DNA of 13,685 nucleotides from Bryobacteraceae bacterium (GTDB lineage: Bacteria > Acidobacteriota > Terriglobia > Bryobacterales > Bryobacteraceae): the NCBI GenBank assembly GCA_019686145.1, contig JADGHK010000022.1:1-13685 (forward strand), written 5' to 3'. Each line of letters starts with the position of its first letter. Within the stretch, counting starts at the first letter, position 1. The notes under the pieces were generated by a model. It was given only the letters and a program-made list of their open reading frames with translations, made no database searches and was not told the origin of the DNA. This document shows positions 7,881 to 13,685 of the stretch, one piece after another. A program made the position numbers and the translations under genes.

Positions 7881-7917
7881 CTCCGGCTGTCACTGAAGAA
7901 TCGGAAAGGCGCCGGAG
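7881..7917. repeat. Inverted repeat at convergent gene ends
   Basis: CTCCGGC (7881-7887) and GCCGGAG (7911-7917) are perfect complements around a 23-base loop. The left arm starts on the base after the SUMF1-gene stop, and the loop contains the stop of the opposing radical SAM gene (7890-7892). It could form a hairpin in both transcripts and act as a bidirectional 3' end or RNA stabiliser. No T-run follows on either side, so it is not a classical intrinsic terminator. Confidence 0.4.
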
Positions 7918-9632
7918 TCCGTGACTCGAGTTGTCCCGTAGATGTTGAAGGGCTGGCCGTCTTGCAGACGCGAAAGCTCTTCGATCGTGGCCCCGGCATG
8001 CTTGGCAACCAGCCGGGGTTGCCGCGGCGGAGTGTCAGAGACGTTATTGTTCCCGTTCCATTTCAGATAAAGGTGCTTGGAGATCTTTTCTTCGGAAACG
8101 CCGGCGAAGCGCAGAGCGGGGTACTTGAACTGCGGGCCGTGGAGCCAGCGGCCGCGGGCGTAGTAGAAGGCATACATGCCGAGCTTCCAGGCGAGGTTCG
8201 ATCGTTTGCGAACCACCGCAAAGTCAAGGCTCTGACGCCATGCAGTCAAGATGAACTCCCACTGCAGTTTCGTCAGCTCCCGAGGCTTTAAGGCATGTCC
8301 ATCTGCCATCCGGGTTTCCTCGAGCGGTGTGAAGATCGACGGCACGTAGAGCACTTTGTTACGCCGCAGGCGATACAGCAGGTCGAGAGACTGTTTGATG
8401 TCGTCTTCCGTTTCGTCCGGCAGCCCGACGATAAACGTACAGACCGGGAACCAGTTGTTCTCGTTCAGGATATTGATTCCCTCAACCACAATGTCCTGCC
8501 AGTCGCGCACGTCGAACGGAAGGGCCTTGCCCGGCATCGTCAGCGCGGCCAGGCGCGGCGAGCCGGTCTCGATTCCAATCAGCGGCGATACGAAGGTCTT
8601 GTCGGGATGGGTGGAGGCCGGATTTCGCAGGACGCTCTTCCTGAGCAGGATGCTGGAGAGTTCCTTGATCAAATGCGGATTGACGAGCGCCGGCGCAATG
8701 GTGGCGTGAGAGAGCGGAAGGTAATCAACGCCCTTCACAGACGCCACCGCGGAATAGAAGTTCACGAGCGCGTCGGCGTTCGGAATATAGAAGGGAGCAG
8801 CCGCTCCGTAGATGAAGATATCCTCCGAGACGGGGAAGATGACGCGGCCTCCCTCCCGGACGTTCGCCTTTACCGCTTCAAGCAGCTGTTCCGGCGGAAT
8901 TGAGACGCGAGTCTCGAGGGTGGGCGTGCAGAAAGCGCACTGCCGTCCGCAGCCGCGCGTCATCTCGACGATTCCGAACGTGGAACGTTTTTGGGGGATG
9001 ACGATCTGGTCAAGGGTTGGCTCGGGCGTGCGCACAACCCGCGGAAGCGGTTTCCCTTCATCGGCAGCCTGAAAGAGGTCCGCGATGACTGCCTCGCCCC
9101 GCCCAATGACAACGCAGTCGACGCCGAGGCGCTCGAACGCATTTGTCTTCTCAATCTGCCACGCGCCCGCGCCGCCAACGATGACTCGAGGCCGGTATTT
9201 GCGGATGGCCGGGTGCAGGAATACCCGCTCGCTCTCGTATGCGTTGATAGGCCGCGCCGTGCTGCCGAAGATGTTGCTGTAAACGCCCGTGGAGAAGGCC
9301 GCCCCGATCGGATTGTGCGCGCTCACTCCGATGGCCCGGGTTCGAGGTCCGACGAAACGGTCGAGGTCTTCGGGATAGCAGACAACTACGTCTTCCGGCG
9401 GATAATGCTTTAGTAAGATGGCCTCGGTAACTCGAAGGCCATAGGGCATGACGACTGCAGTTCCATCCGGGTGCCTCGGCTGCTCGAGATTTTTTTTGTA
9501 AAGGAACCTTGGCGCGAATTGCGCCGGAACGGAAGCGTAAACCATTTGCTTCCAGGGGCTGAACTGTTGTTCGGTGCTCTCAGTTGCTGGAGCAGTGAGA
9601 ACGAATCGGACGCCACGAGGGTCAAAAGCCAC
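7890..9632 (-). CDS. Radical SAM protein with B12-binding-like N-terminal domain
   Basis: The 580-residue protein starts at a GTG (9632) preceded by only a weak AGGT. Residues 60-190 look like the Rossmann-type B12-binding domain of class B radical SAM enzymes (AIGVSAHNPIG at 100-110, VIVGGAGAW at 150-158, VDCVVIGRGE at 171-180). The usual cobalamin-ligand motif DxHxxG is not seen, so B12 use is uncertain. The radical SAM core follows: MTRGCGRQCAFC at 224-235 gives CX3CX2C (C228, C232, C235) for the 4Fe-4S cluster. LIGIETGSPR (351-360) and FIVGLPDETEDDI (400-412) are typical of the fold. Residues 450-580 have no domain I recognise. It resembles uncharacterised B12/radical SAM proteins also known from archaea rather than the hopanoid methylases HpnP or HpnR; this is memory-based. 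It lies 120 bases after the Gfo/Idh/MocA gene on the same strand. The reaction is unknown. Confidence 0.88.
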   Translation of the reverse strand: MAFDPRGVRFVLTAPATESTEQQFSPWKQMVYASVPAQFAPRFLYKKNLEQPRHPDGTAVVMPYGLRVTEAILLKHYPPEDVVVCYPEDLDRFVGPRTRAIGVSAHNPIGAAFSTGVYSNIFGSTARPINAYESERVFLHPAIRKYRPRVIVGGAGAWQIEKTNAFERLGVDCVVIGRGEAVIADLFQAADEGKPLPRVVRTPEPTLDQIVIPQKRSTFGIVEMTRGCGRQCAFCTPTLETRVSIPPEQLLEAVKANVREGGRVIFPVSEDIFIYGAAAPFYIPNADALVNFYSAVASVKGVDYLPLSHATIAPALVNPHLIKELSSILLRKSVLRNPASTHPDKTFVSPLIGIETGSPRLAALTMPGKALPFDVRDWQDIVVEGINILNENNWFPVCTFIVGLPDETEDDIKQSLDLLYRLRRNKVLYVPSIFTPLEETRMADGHALKPRELTKLQWEFILTAWRQSLDFAVVRKRSNLAWKLGMYAFYYARGRWLHGPQFKYPALRFAGVSEEKISKHLYLKWNGNNNVSDTPPRQPRLVAKHAGATIEELSRLQDGQPFNIYGTTRVTDSGAFPILQ

Positions 9633-9752
9633 GTCGCACCTACCCAGTTGAGAATCCTAACTATTGTGTTGCCTTAACTCCTCCGCCCGCAAGTGAAATG
9701 GAGGCGAAGAGTCCACAGGTGCATTGGAGGTGGCTTCTTTTGAGTTAATAGG

Positions 9753-10685
9753 TCAGGCCGCGGATGACATTACCTGTTCCGTAACCCAGTCGGTAAGTAG
9801 CGCGGTTCGGCCTGAGGATCGGAGGGGCGTCTTGTCAAGGACGGCGTTAACGAACTCGTGAATGCAGGGATAGTGCAGGTTATCCGGGGCCGGAATCTCT
9901 TCACGGCAGCCCGGGTAAACCAGTGAGGGGCCGTTCAGCGGGGATAAGTCCATTTCGCCTTCTGTTCCGCGAATACGGAATTCATCCCTGGCAATGCGCG
10001 AATGCCACCGGACGTCCACCAGCCCGCGCACGCCGCTGTCGTAATCGATGAGCACAGTGGCGTTGTCCTCGACTTCAAAATCATGAACGAGGGTGGAAAT
10101 ATGCCCGCTGACGCGCTGCGGGAGGCCGAAGAGATAGTTCATCAGGTCGATTCGATGGGACGCGATGTCATAGAGAGGTCCGCCGCCAGCGCATCGAGGA
10201 TCGATCAGCCACCGGCGATTGGCGCCCGGATGGAACCAGTCGTGGGAGGTTGCTTCCGCGAACACAGGACGCCCGATTGCCCCGGCCTTGATCAAGTCCC
10301 GCGCACGATTGACCTTATCGTACATTCTCCGGTAGTACGCGATTCCAAGCGTTCGCCCTGTCTCTTCGGAAACCTGCTGCATCCGGCATGCCTCGGCGTA
10401 GTTCATCGCCATCGGCTTCTCACAGAGCACGTGCTTGCCGGCCCGAAGACTGGCGATGGTCTGAGGAGCGTGGAGAAAGACAGGAGTCGCGACGTAAACG
10501 GCGTCAGCGTCCGATTCGGCGAGCGCAACTTCGAGGTCCGTCCATGCCGGCGCCCGATAGGGCTCCGCTTTCGAAGGATTGCGTGTGACGATGCCGGCGA
10601 GCCTGCTTCGCGGCTCCGACAGAATCGCGGGCAGGACACGCCGTGTCGTGATGTCGCCCACTCCGATTACCAGCCAGTTGAGCAT
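9753..10685 (-). CDS. Gfo/Idh/MocA-family NAD(P)-dependent oxidoreductase
   Basis: The 310-residue cytoplasmic protein starts just before its Rossmann fold (MLNWLVIGVGDIT, glycine loop 8-13). Further landmarks are VYVATPVFLHAPQ (63-75), HVLCEKPMAM (85-94, the EKP motif with the conserved Lys) and GGGPLYDIASHRIDLMNYLFG (167-187), which carries D173 and H177 of the usual DxxxHxxD catalytic pattern. Family members oxidise or reduce a hydroxyl of a sugar, inositol or related compound with NAD(P). The substrate cannot be read from sequence. I prefer the ATG at 10685; an in-frame ATG at 10703, six codons upstream, has GAGG very close to it and is possible. The gene diverges from hpnH across about 110 bases and may be co-transcribed with the radical SAM gene downstream. 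Confidence 0.93.
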   Translation of the reverse strand: MLNWLVIGVGDITTRRVLPAILSEPRSRLAGIVTRNPSKAEPYRAPAWTDLEVALAESDADAVYVATPVFLHAPQTIASLRAGKHVLCEKPMAMNYAEACRMQQVSEETGRTLGIAYYRRMYDKVNRARDLIKAGAIGRPVFAEATSHDWFHPGANRRWLIDPRCAGGGPLYDIASHRIDLMNYLFGLPQRVSGHISTLVHDFEVEDNATVLIDYDSGVRGLVDVRWHSRIARDEFRIRGTEGEMDLSPLNGPSLVYPGCREEIPAPDNLHYPCIHEFVNAVLDKTPLRSSGRTALLTDWVTEQVMSSAA

Positions 10686-10794
10686 ACGCTCTATCGTAAC
10701 CATACCCTCAAGGCGGTCCTGCTCCGCCACCCGCTATCATAAGAGAGAGAGCGCGGAACCAGAGAGAGCTAAACCGCGGAGGAATCCCGAATCG

Positions 10795-11922
10795 ATGAGT
10801 GTGCCGATTTCGCAGATGTGGACAGTGGCGACGTATATCCTGAAGCAGAAGCTCGCAGGGAGGAAGCGGTATCCCCTGGTGCTGATGCTCGAGCCCCTGT
10901 TCCGCTGTAATCTGGCCTGCGCCGGCTGCGGCAAGATTCAGTACCCGGCTCACATCCTGAAGCGGAACCTGTCGCCGGAGGAGTGTTTTCGCGCGGTGGA
11001 TGAGTGCGGCGCCCCGGTTGTGACAATCCCTGGCGGCGAGCCCCTGATGCACCCGCAGATTCGGGAGATTGTTGAAGGGCTGGTCGCGAGAAAGAAATAC
11101 GTCTACCTTTGCACGAATGCGCTGCTGCTGGAAGAAAAGCTGGACCAGTTCACGCCAAGCAAGTACTTGACCTTCTCGGTCCACCTCGACGGGCAGCGCG
11201 AAGAGCACGACTTCGCGGTCTGCCGGGAAGGCGGCTATGACATTGCCGTCCGCGCGATCCGCGCGGCTCTCAAGCGCGGATTCCGGGTCACGACGAATAC
11301 CACCTTGTTTGACGGAGCCGATCCGAACAGCGTCCGCGCCTTCTTTGACGAGATGATGGAGCTTGGCGTGGAGGGAATGATGCTGTCGCCTGGCTACTCC
11401 TATGAGAAGGCTCCGGATCAGCACCATTTCCTCGGGCGCGCCCGAACTCGGAGGCTCTTCCGCGCAATCCTGTCCAACCGCAAGCGGCACTGGAAGTTCA
11501 ACCTGTCGCCGCTCTTCATGGAGTTCCTCATGGGAAAGCGGCACTACCGCTGCACGCCCTGGGGAATGCCGACCTACAACATCTTCGGCTGGCAGAAGCC
11601 CTGTTACCTGCTTCAGGATGGCTACGCGGATACCTTTGAGGAGTTAATGGCTGAAACGGAATGGTCGCGTTATGGCACCGAATCGGGCAACCCGAAGTGC
11701 GCGAACTGCATGGTGCATAGCGGCTACGAGGCATCTGCGGTCAACGACACGTTCGGTTCGCTTCGCGGCCTGCTTGCGACCGCGAAGGCTACATTTTCAC
11801 GGTATCGCGATCCGGAGGCTGCCGAGATGCTGCGCGAGCGTGTTGTTCCGGCGCACGCCCGCAATCCGTTTGTCCAGATCGAGGTTTCGAGCGGGAGCGT
11901 AGCGGAGGGGACAAGAGTTTGA
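10795..11922 (+). CDS. hpnH: Adenosylhopane synthase HpnH (radical SAM)
   Basis: HpnH adds the 5'-deoxyadenosyl radical to diploptene, giving adenosylhopane, the first step to C35 bacteriohopanepolyols. The 375-residue product matches the family almost end to end: RYPLVLMLEPLFRCNLACAG, with CX3CX2C at C38, C42, C45 for the 4Fe-4S cluster; GAPVVTIPGGEP (72-83, SAM-binding GGE); YVYLCTN with Cys at exactly position 106, the residue reported as essential in HpnH; FSVHLDG (127-133); SPGYSYEKAPDQ (198-209); CTPWG (253-257); FGWQKPCYLL (264-273); and CANCMVHSGYE (302-312). The Cys106 register supports the ATG at 10795, preceded by GGAGG (10778-10782) at 12 bases; the longer open frame upstream crosses the divergent promoter region. 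A TATCAT at 10735-10740 could be a -10 box but has no clear -35. The stop TGA overlaps the TTG start of the next gene. Confidence 0.96.
   Translation: MSVPISQMWTVATYILKQKLAGRKRYPLVLMLEPLFRCNLACAGCGKIQYPAHILKRNLSPEECFRAVDECGAPVVTIPGGEPLMHPQIREIVEGLVARKKYVYLCTNALLLEEKLDQFTPSKYLTFSVHLDGQREEHDFAVCREGGYDIAVRAIRAALKRGFRVTTNTTLFDGADPNSVRAFFDEMMELGVEGMMLSPGYSYEKAPDQHHFLGRARTRRLFRAILSNRKRHWKFNLSPLFMEFLMGKRHYRCTPWGMPTYNIFGWQKPCYLLQDGYADTFEELMAETEWSRYGTESGNPKCANCMVHSGYEASAVNDTFGSLRGLLATAKATFSRYRDPEAAEMLRERVVPAHARNPFVQIEVSSGSVAEGTRV
11904..11910 (+). promoter_or_regulatory. Strong ribosome binding site inside hpnH for the 132-residue gene
   Basis: GGAGGGG at 11904-11910, within the last codons of hpnH, lies 8 bases before the TTG at 11919. 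It is the main reason for accepting a TTG start there. Confidence 0.7.
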
Positions 11923-12317
11923 AGCCTGACGAGCTGGAAGTAGTTGCGGGCGCGTCCCGCGAACAGTTGGAAGGCTGGATTCCGAATCTGGCGACCGATG
12001 AGGAGATTCGCGAAGCTCTCGAAAAGGCCTTTTCCTATCGCGGAGATGTAACGATCACCTGCAAGGACGGATCGCGGGTGGAAGGGTATGTCTTCGACCG
12101 GAGAACCGGGCGGACACTGGAGGAGTCCATTGTTCGCGTTATGCCCAAAGACGGCTCGCCAAGGCGCGTGATCCGCTATTCCGATATTTCCGCGCTCGTA
12201 TTCAGTGGCAAAGACACGGCAGCCGGGAAAAGCTGGGAGGCGTGGGTGCGGAAATACTGGGAGAAGCGCGCCGCGGGAGAACGAAACATCAGCTTGACCC
12301 CCGAACCCCTCGAATAG
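11919..12317 (+). CDS. Small conserved-looking protein coupled to HpnH
   Basis: The 132-residue gene starts at a TTG that shares TTGA with the hpnH stop, behind a near-ideal Shine-Dalgarno sequence, so translation is probably coupled. I know no named family, though similar small proteins beside hpnH seem familiar from other phyla. Residues 1-45 are acidic and helical (WIPNLATDEEIREALEKAF). Residues 46-90 form a short beta-rich unit: DVTITCKDGSRVEGYVFDR, then IVRVMPKDG and RVIRYSDISALVFSGKDT. The pattern of a bent strand pair around KDGxxxEGY with a late IxYSDI strand resembles Sm-like or SH3-type small barrels, which is inference. The C terminus (KSWEAWVRKYWEKRAAGE) is basic, aromatic and amphipathic and could touch a membrane or HpnH. 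No signal peptide, cysteine cluster or catalytic motif is present; the single Cys is in the first strand. A helper of HpnH is the simplest guess. Confidence 0.85.
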   Translation: MKPDELEVVAGASREQLEGWIPNLATDEEIREALEKAFSYRGDVTITCKDGSRVEGYVFDRRTGRTLEESIVRVMPKDGSPRRVIRYSDISALVFSGKDTAAGKSWEAWVRKYWEKRAAGERNISLTPEPLE

Positions 12318-12357
12318 CTGGGGCCGTTTCCTGATCTCGCGCTAGCTGCGGCGCCAG
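12318..12357. repeat. Inverted repeat at convergent gene ends
   Basis: CTGGGGCCG (12318-12326) pairs with CGGCGCCAG (12349-12357), eight of nine bases, around a 22-base loop. As at 7881, the left arm begins on the base after the + strand stop codon, and the opposing TylF-like gene's stop (12342-12344) lies in the loop. No T-run follows. It may be a shared 3'-end hairpin for the two convergent transcripts. Confidence 0.4.
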
Positions 12358-13226
12358 TACACGCAGGACTCCTGCCAGTCCTGCACCATGGTCATCGGTT
12401 CCGCGATTCGGTGCGCGCGGCGGAAGTCCTCGACTGCTGCTTTGCACGCCTTTACGGCGCCATAGTCGTCAATAATGACAAATCCTCGCCGCGAAACCTT
12501 TGGATACAGATGCACTAACGCGTCCATCGTCGATTCGTAGCTGTCGCCGTCAACGCGCAAGATTGATAACTGTTTGATGGGAGCGGTAGGCAGAGTATCT
12601 TTGAACCATCCTGGAAGAAAGCTGACACGTTCGTCGAGCAGTCCGAACCGCTCGAAGTTTCTCTTCACTTCGTCGAGAGAAACCGATAAATAGTCCAGTT
12701 TCCAAAAGATACTGCCGGCGTCGGCCGGGTATTTTTCTTCGTCCGGAGGAGGCACGCCTTGAAACGAATCGGCGAGCCAGACAGTACGGCTGTGATCCCC
12801 GTAGGCGCGAAGGGCGGCGCGCATGAGGATTGCGGCCCCGCCTCTCCAGACGCCGGTTTCGATCATATCACCGGGAACGTTCTCGAGGATCACCGTGCGC
12901 ACGGCATCGTGAAGCTGGTTGAGACGTGGAAGCCCCAGCATCGTTTCACCGTATGTGCATTGCGTAGGGCCGTGCTTCGGATTTGACGCGTCATCCGGCA
13001 GTCCGATCAGAGAGAGACCCAGAGGACGAAGCACGCGCTGGATTACCGAAAGAACTGCTGTCTTTCTTGGTCCCATCAGCGCACTTAAGTTACGAAACCG
13101 ATCCGGGAAATCAGCTCGTGTGAGTACATGTTTTAGCAGCTCGAGGTAGAGTTCTGACGCCTCCGGAGCGCCTGGGGTCCCGGAGAAGTGAAAGCCGTGC
13201 GTGTTTGCAGTCGCCGAAGTATTCAC
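12342..13226 (-). CDS. TylF/MycF-like SAM-dependent O-methyltransferase
   Basis: The 294-residue protein belongs to the macrocin O-methyltransferase (TylF) family, whose characterised members methylate a sugar hydroxyl on macrolides with a divalent metal. Residues 23-294 carry the domain: ASELYLELLKHVL, GETMLGLPRLNQLHDAV (93-109), GDMIETGVWRGGAAILMRA (119-137, SAM loop), VWLADSFQGVPPPD (149-162), SVSLDEVKRNFERFGLL (181-197), WFKDTLPTAPI (207-217), RVDGDSYESTMDAL (224-237) and GFVIIDDYG (248-256). D226, D253 and D254 likely hold the metal as in MycF. I set the start at the GTG at 13226 because GGAGG stands 5 bases upstream. The frame remains open to a TTG at 13331, but those 35 codons have a lower third-position GC (19 of 35), lack family similarity, and that TTG is part of a TTGACA. 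No antibiotic cluster surrounds it; the substrate here may be a glycan, glycolipid or hopanoid sugar. Confidence 0.93.
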   Translation of the reverse strand: MNTSATANTHGFHFSGTPGAPEASELYLELLKHVLTRADFPDRFRNLSALMGPRKTAVLSVIQRVLRPLGLSLIGLPDDASNPKHGPTQCTYGETMLGLPRLNQLHDAVRTVILENVPGDMIETGVWRGGAAILMRAALRAYGDHSRTVWLADSFQGVPPPDEEKYPADAGSIFWKLDYLSVSLDEVKRNFERFGLLDERVSFLPGWFKDTLPTAPIKQLSILRVDGDSYESTMDALVHLYPKVSRRGFVIIDDYGAVKACKAAVEDFRRAHRIAEPMTMVQDWQESCVYWRRS

Positions 13227-13231
13227 ACTTT

Positions 13232-13236
13232 CCTCC
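13232..13236 (-). promoter_or_regulatory. Ribosome binding site deciding the TylF-like start
   Basis: GGAGG on the - strand, 5 bases before the GTG at 13226. It favours a 294-residue product over the 329-residue reading from the TTG at 13331. A second SD-like AAGGAGG lies at 13298-13304 with no standard start codon at a usable distance. Confidence 0.6.
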
Positions 13237-13301
13237 AAGATGAGTGGCTGGCCAACTGCGAGCGTTTCGGATACGCGCACACGAATGCGACGGTTTTCCT
13301 C

Positions 13302-13331
13302 CTTGTACAGTATCACTGAACAAGGTGTCAA
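13302..13331 (-). promoter_or_regulatory. Candidate sigma-70 promoter for the TylF-like gene
   Basis: A perfect -35 TTGACA (13326-13331) is followed after 18 bases by TACAAG (13302-13307), a 4-of-6 match to the -10 consensus. Transcription would begin near 13295, leaving a leader of about 70 bases before the GTG at 13226. The region from here to 13520 contains no open frame or repeat I can support, only short palindromes. Confidence 0.4.
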
Positions 13332-13520
13332 GCGTGAGAAAATTCCTGGCGGCGCAAATTTAAGAAGTATCTCGGAAAGACGAAGGCCTGGATGGAATTA
13401 GTTGTCACCTAAGCGATCGCGCTGCCCGGAATAAATGCATGTGTAACCTGGCGCACCAAGTTTACGTGGGGAAGATAGAACTTTCATCCACTGTAAGACG
13501 GAATCGCCCGCTTTCGAAAT

Positions 13521-13685
13521 TCAACGACGCCGCCTCGACCGCCGCCTCGACAGGATGCGGAAGAGTAGCAGGAGCGCGACCGGCAGAAGCAAAAACGGGC
13601 GGCTGACCCATCCGGTAAGGGCAATCAGTATGAGCGAGGAAGGAATCGCTAAGCCGAGGACGAGCAGCCAGACCGGCGTTGCATC
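13521..13685 (-). CDS. C-terminal end of a small membrane protein, 5' partial
   Basis: Reading the - strand from the right edge gives 54 codons open to a TGA at 13521-13523. The fragment has two hydrophobic segments, VWLLVLGLAIPSSLILIALTG and PFLLLPVALLLLFRIL, separated by WVSR, then a strongly basic tail SRRRSRRRR. This layout (two helices, short turn, Arg-rich cytoplasmic end by the positive-inside rule) is convincing for a membrane protein although no family can be named. It could be the end of a glycosyltransferase, exporter or small hypothetical protein. The Arg tail is encoded by a 12-base unit repeated exactly twice (13528-13551). The gene points toward the TylF-like gene, about 190 bases before its candidate promoter. 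Confidence 0.65.
   Translation of the reverse strand, partial: DATPVWLLVLGLAIPSSLILIALTGWVSRPFLLLPVALLLLFRILSRRRSRRRR

Noticed and set aside
7890..9632. Assigning the radical SAM protein as hopanoid methylase HpnP or HpnR
   Set aside because: It has radical SAM and B12-like regions, but sequence around the core and the C terminus does not resemble what I recall of either family; only the proximity to hpnH suggested it.
9680..9704. CCTCC/GGAGG inverted repeat in the gap between the Gfo/Idh/MocA and radical SAM genes
   Set aside because: Only five paired bases with a 15-base loop and no T-run; expected by chance in such DNA.
10002..11544. 246-codon + frame over the Gfo/Idh/MocA gene and 278-codon - frame over hpnH
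   Set aside because: Both are antisense to genes with complete catalytic motifs.
13413..13440. Palindromes GCGATCGC and ATGCAT in the gap right of the TylF-like gene
   Set aside because: Single copies of short palindromes without spacing or repeats; no operator or origin can be argued from them.

Overview
The window is about 13.7 kb of bacterial DNA. By eye it is GC-rich (roughly 60%), with GC-rich third codon positions and Shine-Dalgarno-type starts. The gene families (a hopanoid radical SAM enzyme of the HpnH type, a large cholesterol-oxidase-like GMC protein, a secreted esterase, a SUMF1-domain protein) and their style suggest an Acidobacteriota-like soil or sediment bacterium. That placement is from memory of protein resemblance, with no rRNA or marker gene in the window. 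No tRNA, rRNA, CRISPR array, insertion sequence, phage gene or attachment site is visible.

Layout. (1) Bases 3-5206, + strand: the 3' part of a very large GMC oxidoreductase gene (5' end outside the window), then a 302-residue protein of unknown function 14 bases downstream, probably one operon. (2) 5203-6027, - strand: uppP/bacA, undecaprenyl-diphosphatase, whose stop codon overlaps that of the previous gene. (3) 6127-7880, + strand: an exported alpha/beta-hydrolase and a membrane-anchored SUMF1/FGE-like protein, 2 bases apart. (4) 7890-10685, - strand: a Gfo/Idh/MocA oxidoreductase followed by a radical SAM protein with a B12-binding-like N-terminal region. (5) 10795-12317, + strand: hpnH (adenosylhopane synthase) overlapped by a 132-codon gene for a small uncharacterised protein. 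(6) 12342-13226, - strand: a TylF/MycF-like O-methyltransferase. (7) 13521-13685, - strand: the last 54 codons of a membrane-protein gene running off the right edge. All convergent junctions are very tight (overlap, 9 and 24 bases). Two of them carry an inverted repeat that begins on the base after the + strand stop codon.

How the genes may work together. HpnH adds a 5'-deoxyadenosyl group to diploptene, the entry step to the side chain of C35 hopanoids; no other core hopanoid gene (squalene-hopene cyclase, hpnC/D/E, hpnG) is seen here. A sugar-type NAD(P)-dependent oxidoreductase, a TylF-type O-methyltransferase and a second radical SAM enzyme flank it, so a polycyclic-lipid tailoring neighbourhood is a reasonable but unproven hypothesis. 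UppP recycles the polyprenyl carrier for peptidoglycan. The GMC protein is related to sterol oxidases but has an unusual C-terminal half with two divergent copies of a domain. The most interesting items are that duplicated-domain GMC protein with its unknown partner, and the translationally coupled hpnH/small-protein pair.

Stretches without a gene: 13227-13520 (294 bases) holds a candidate promoter for the TylF-like gene at its left end and otherwise nothing I can name. The gaps at 6028-6126, 9633-9752 and 10686-10794 are ordinary promoter-sized spacers.
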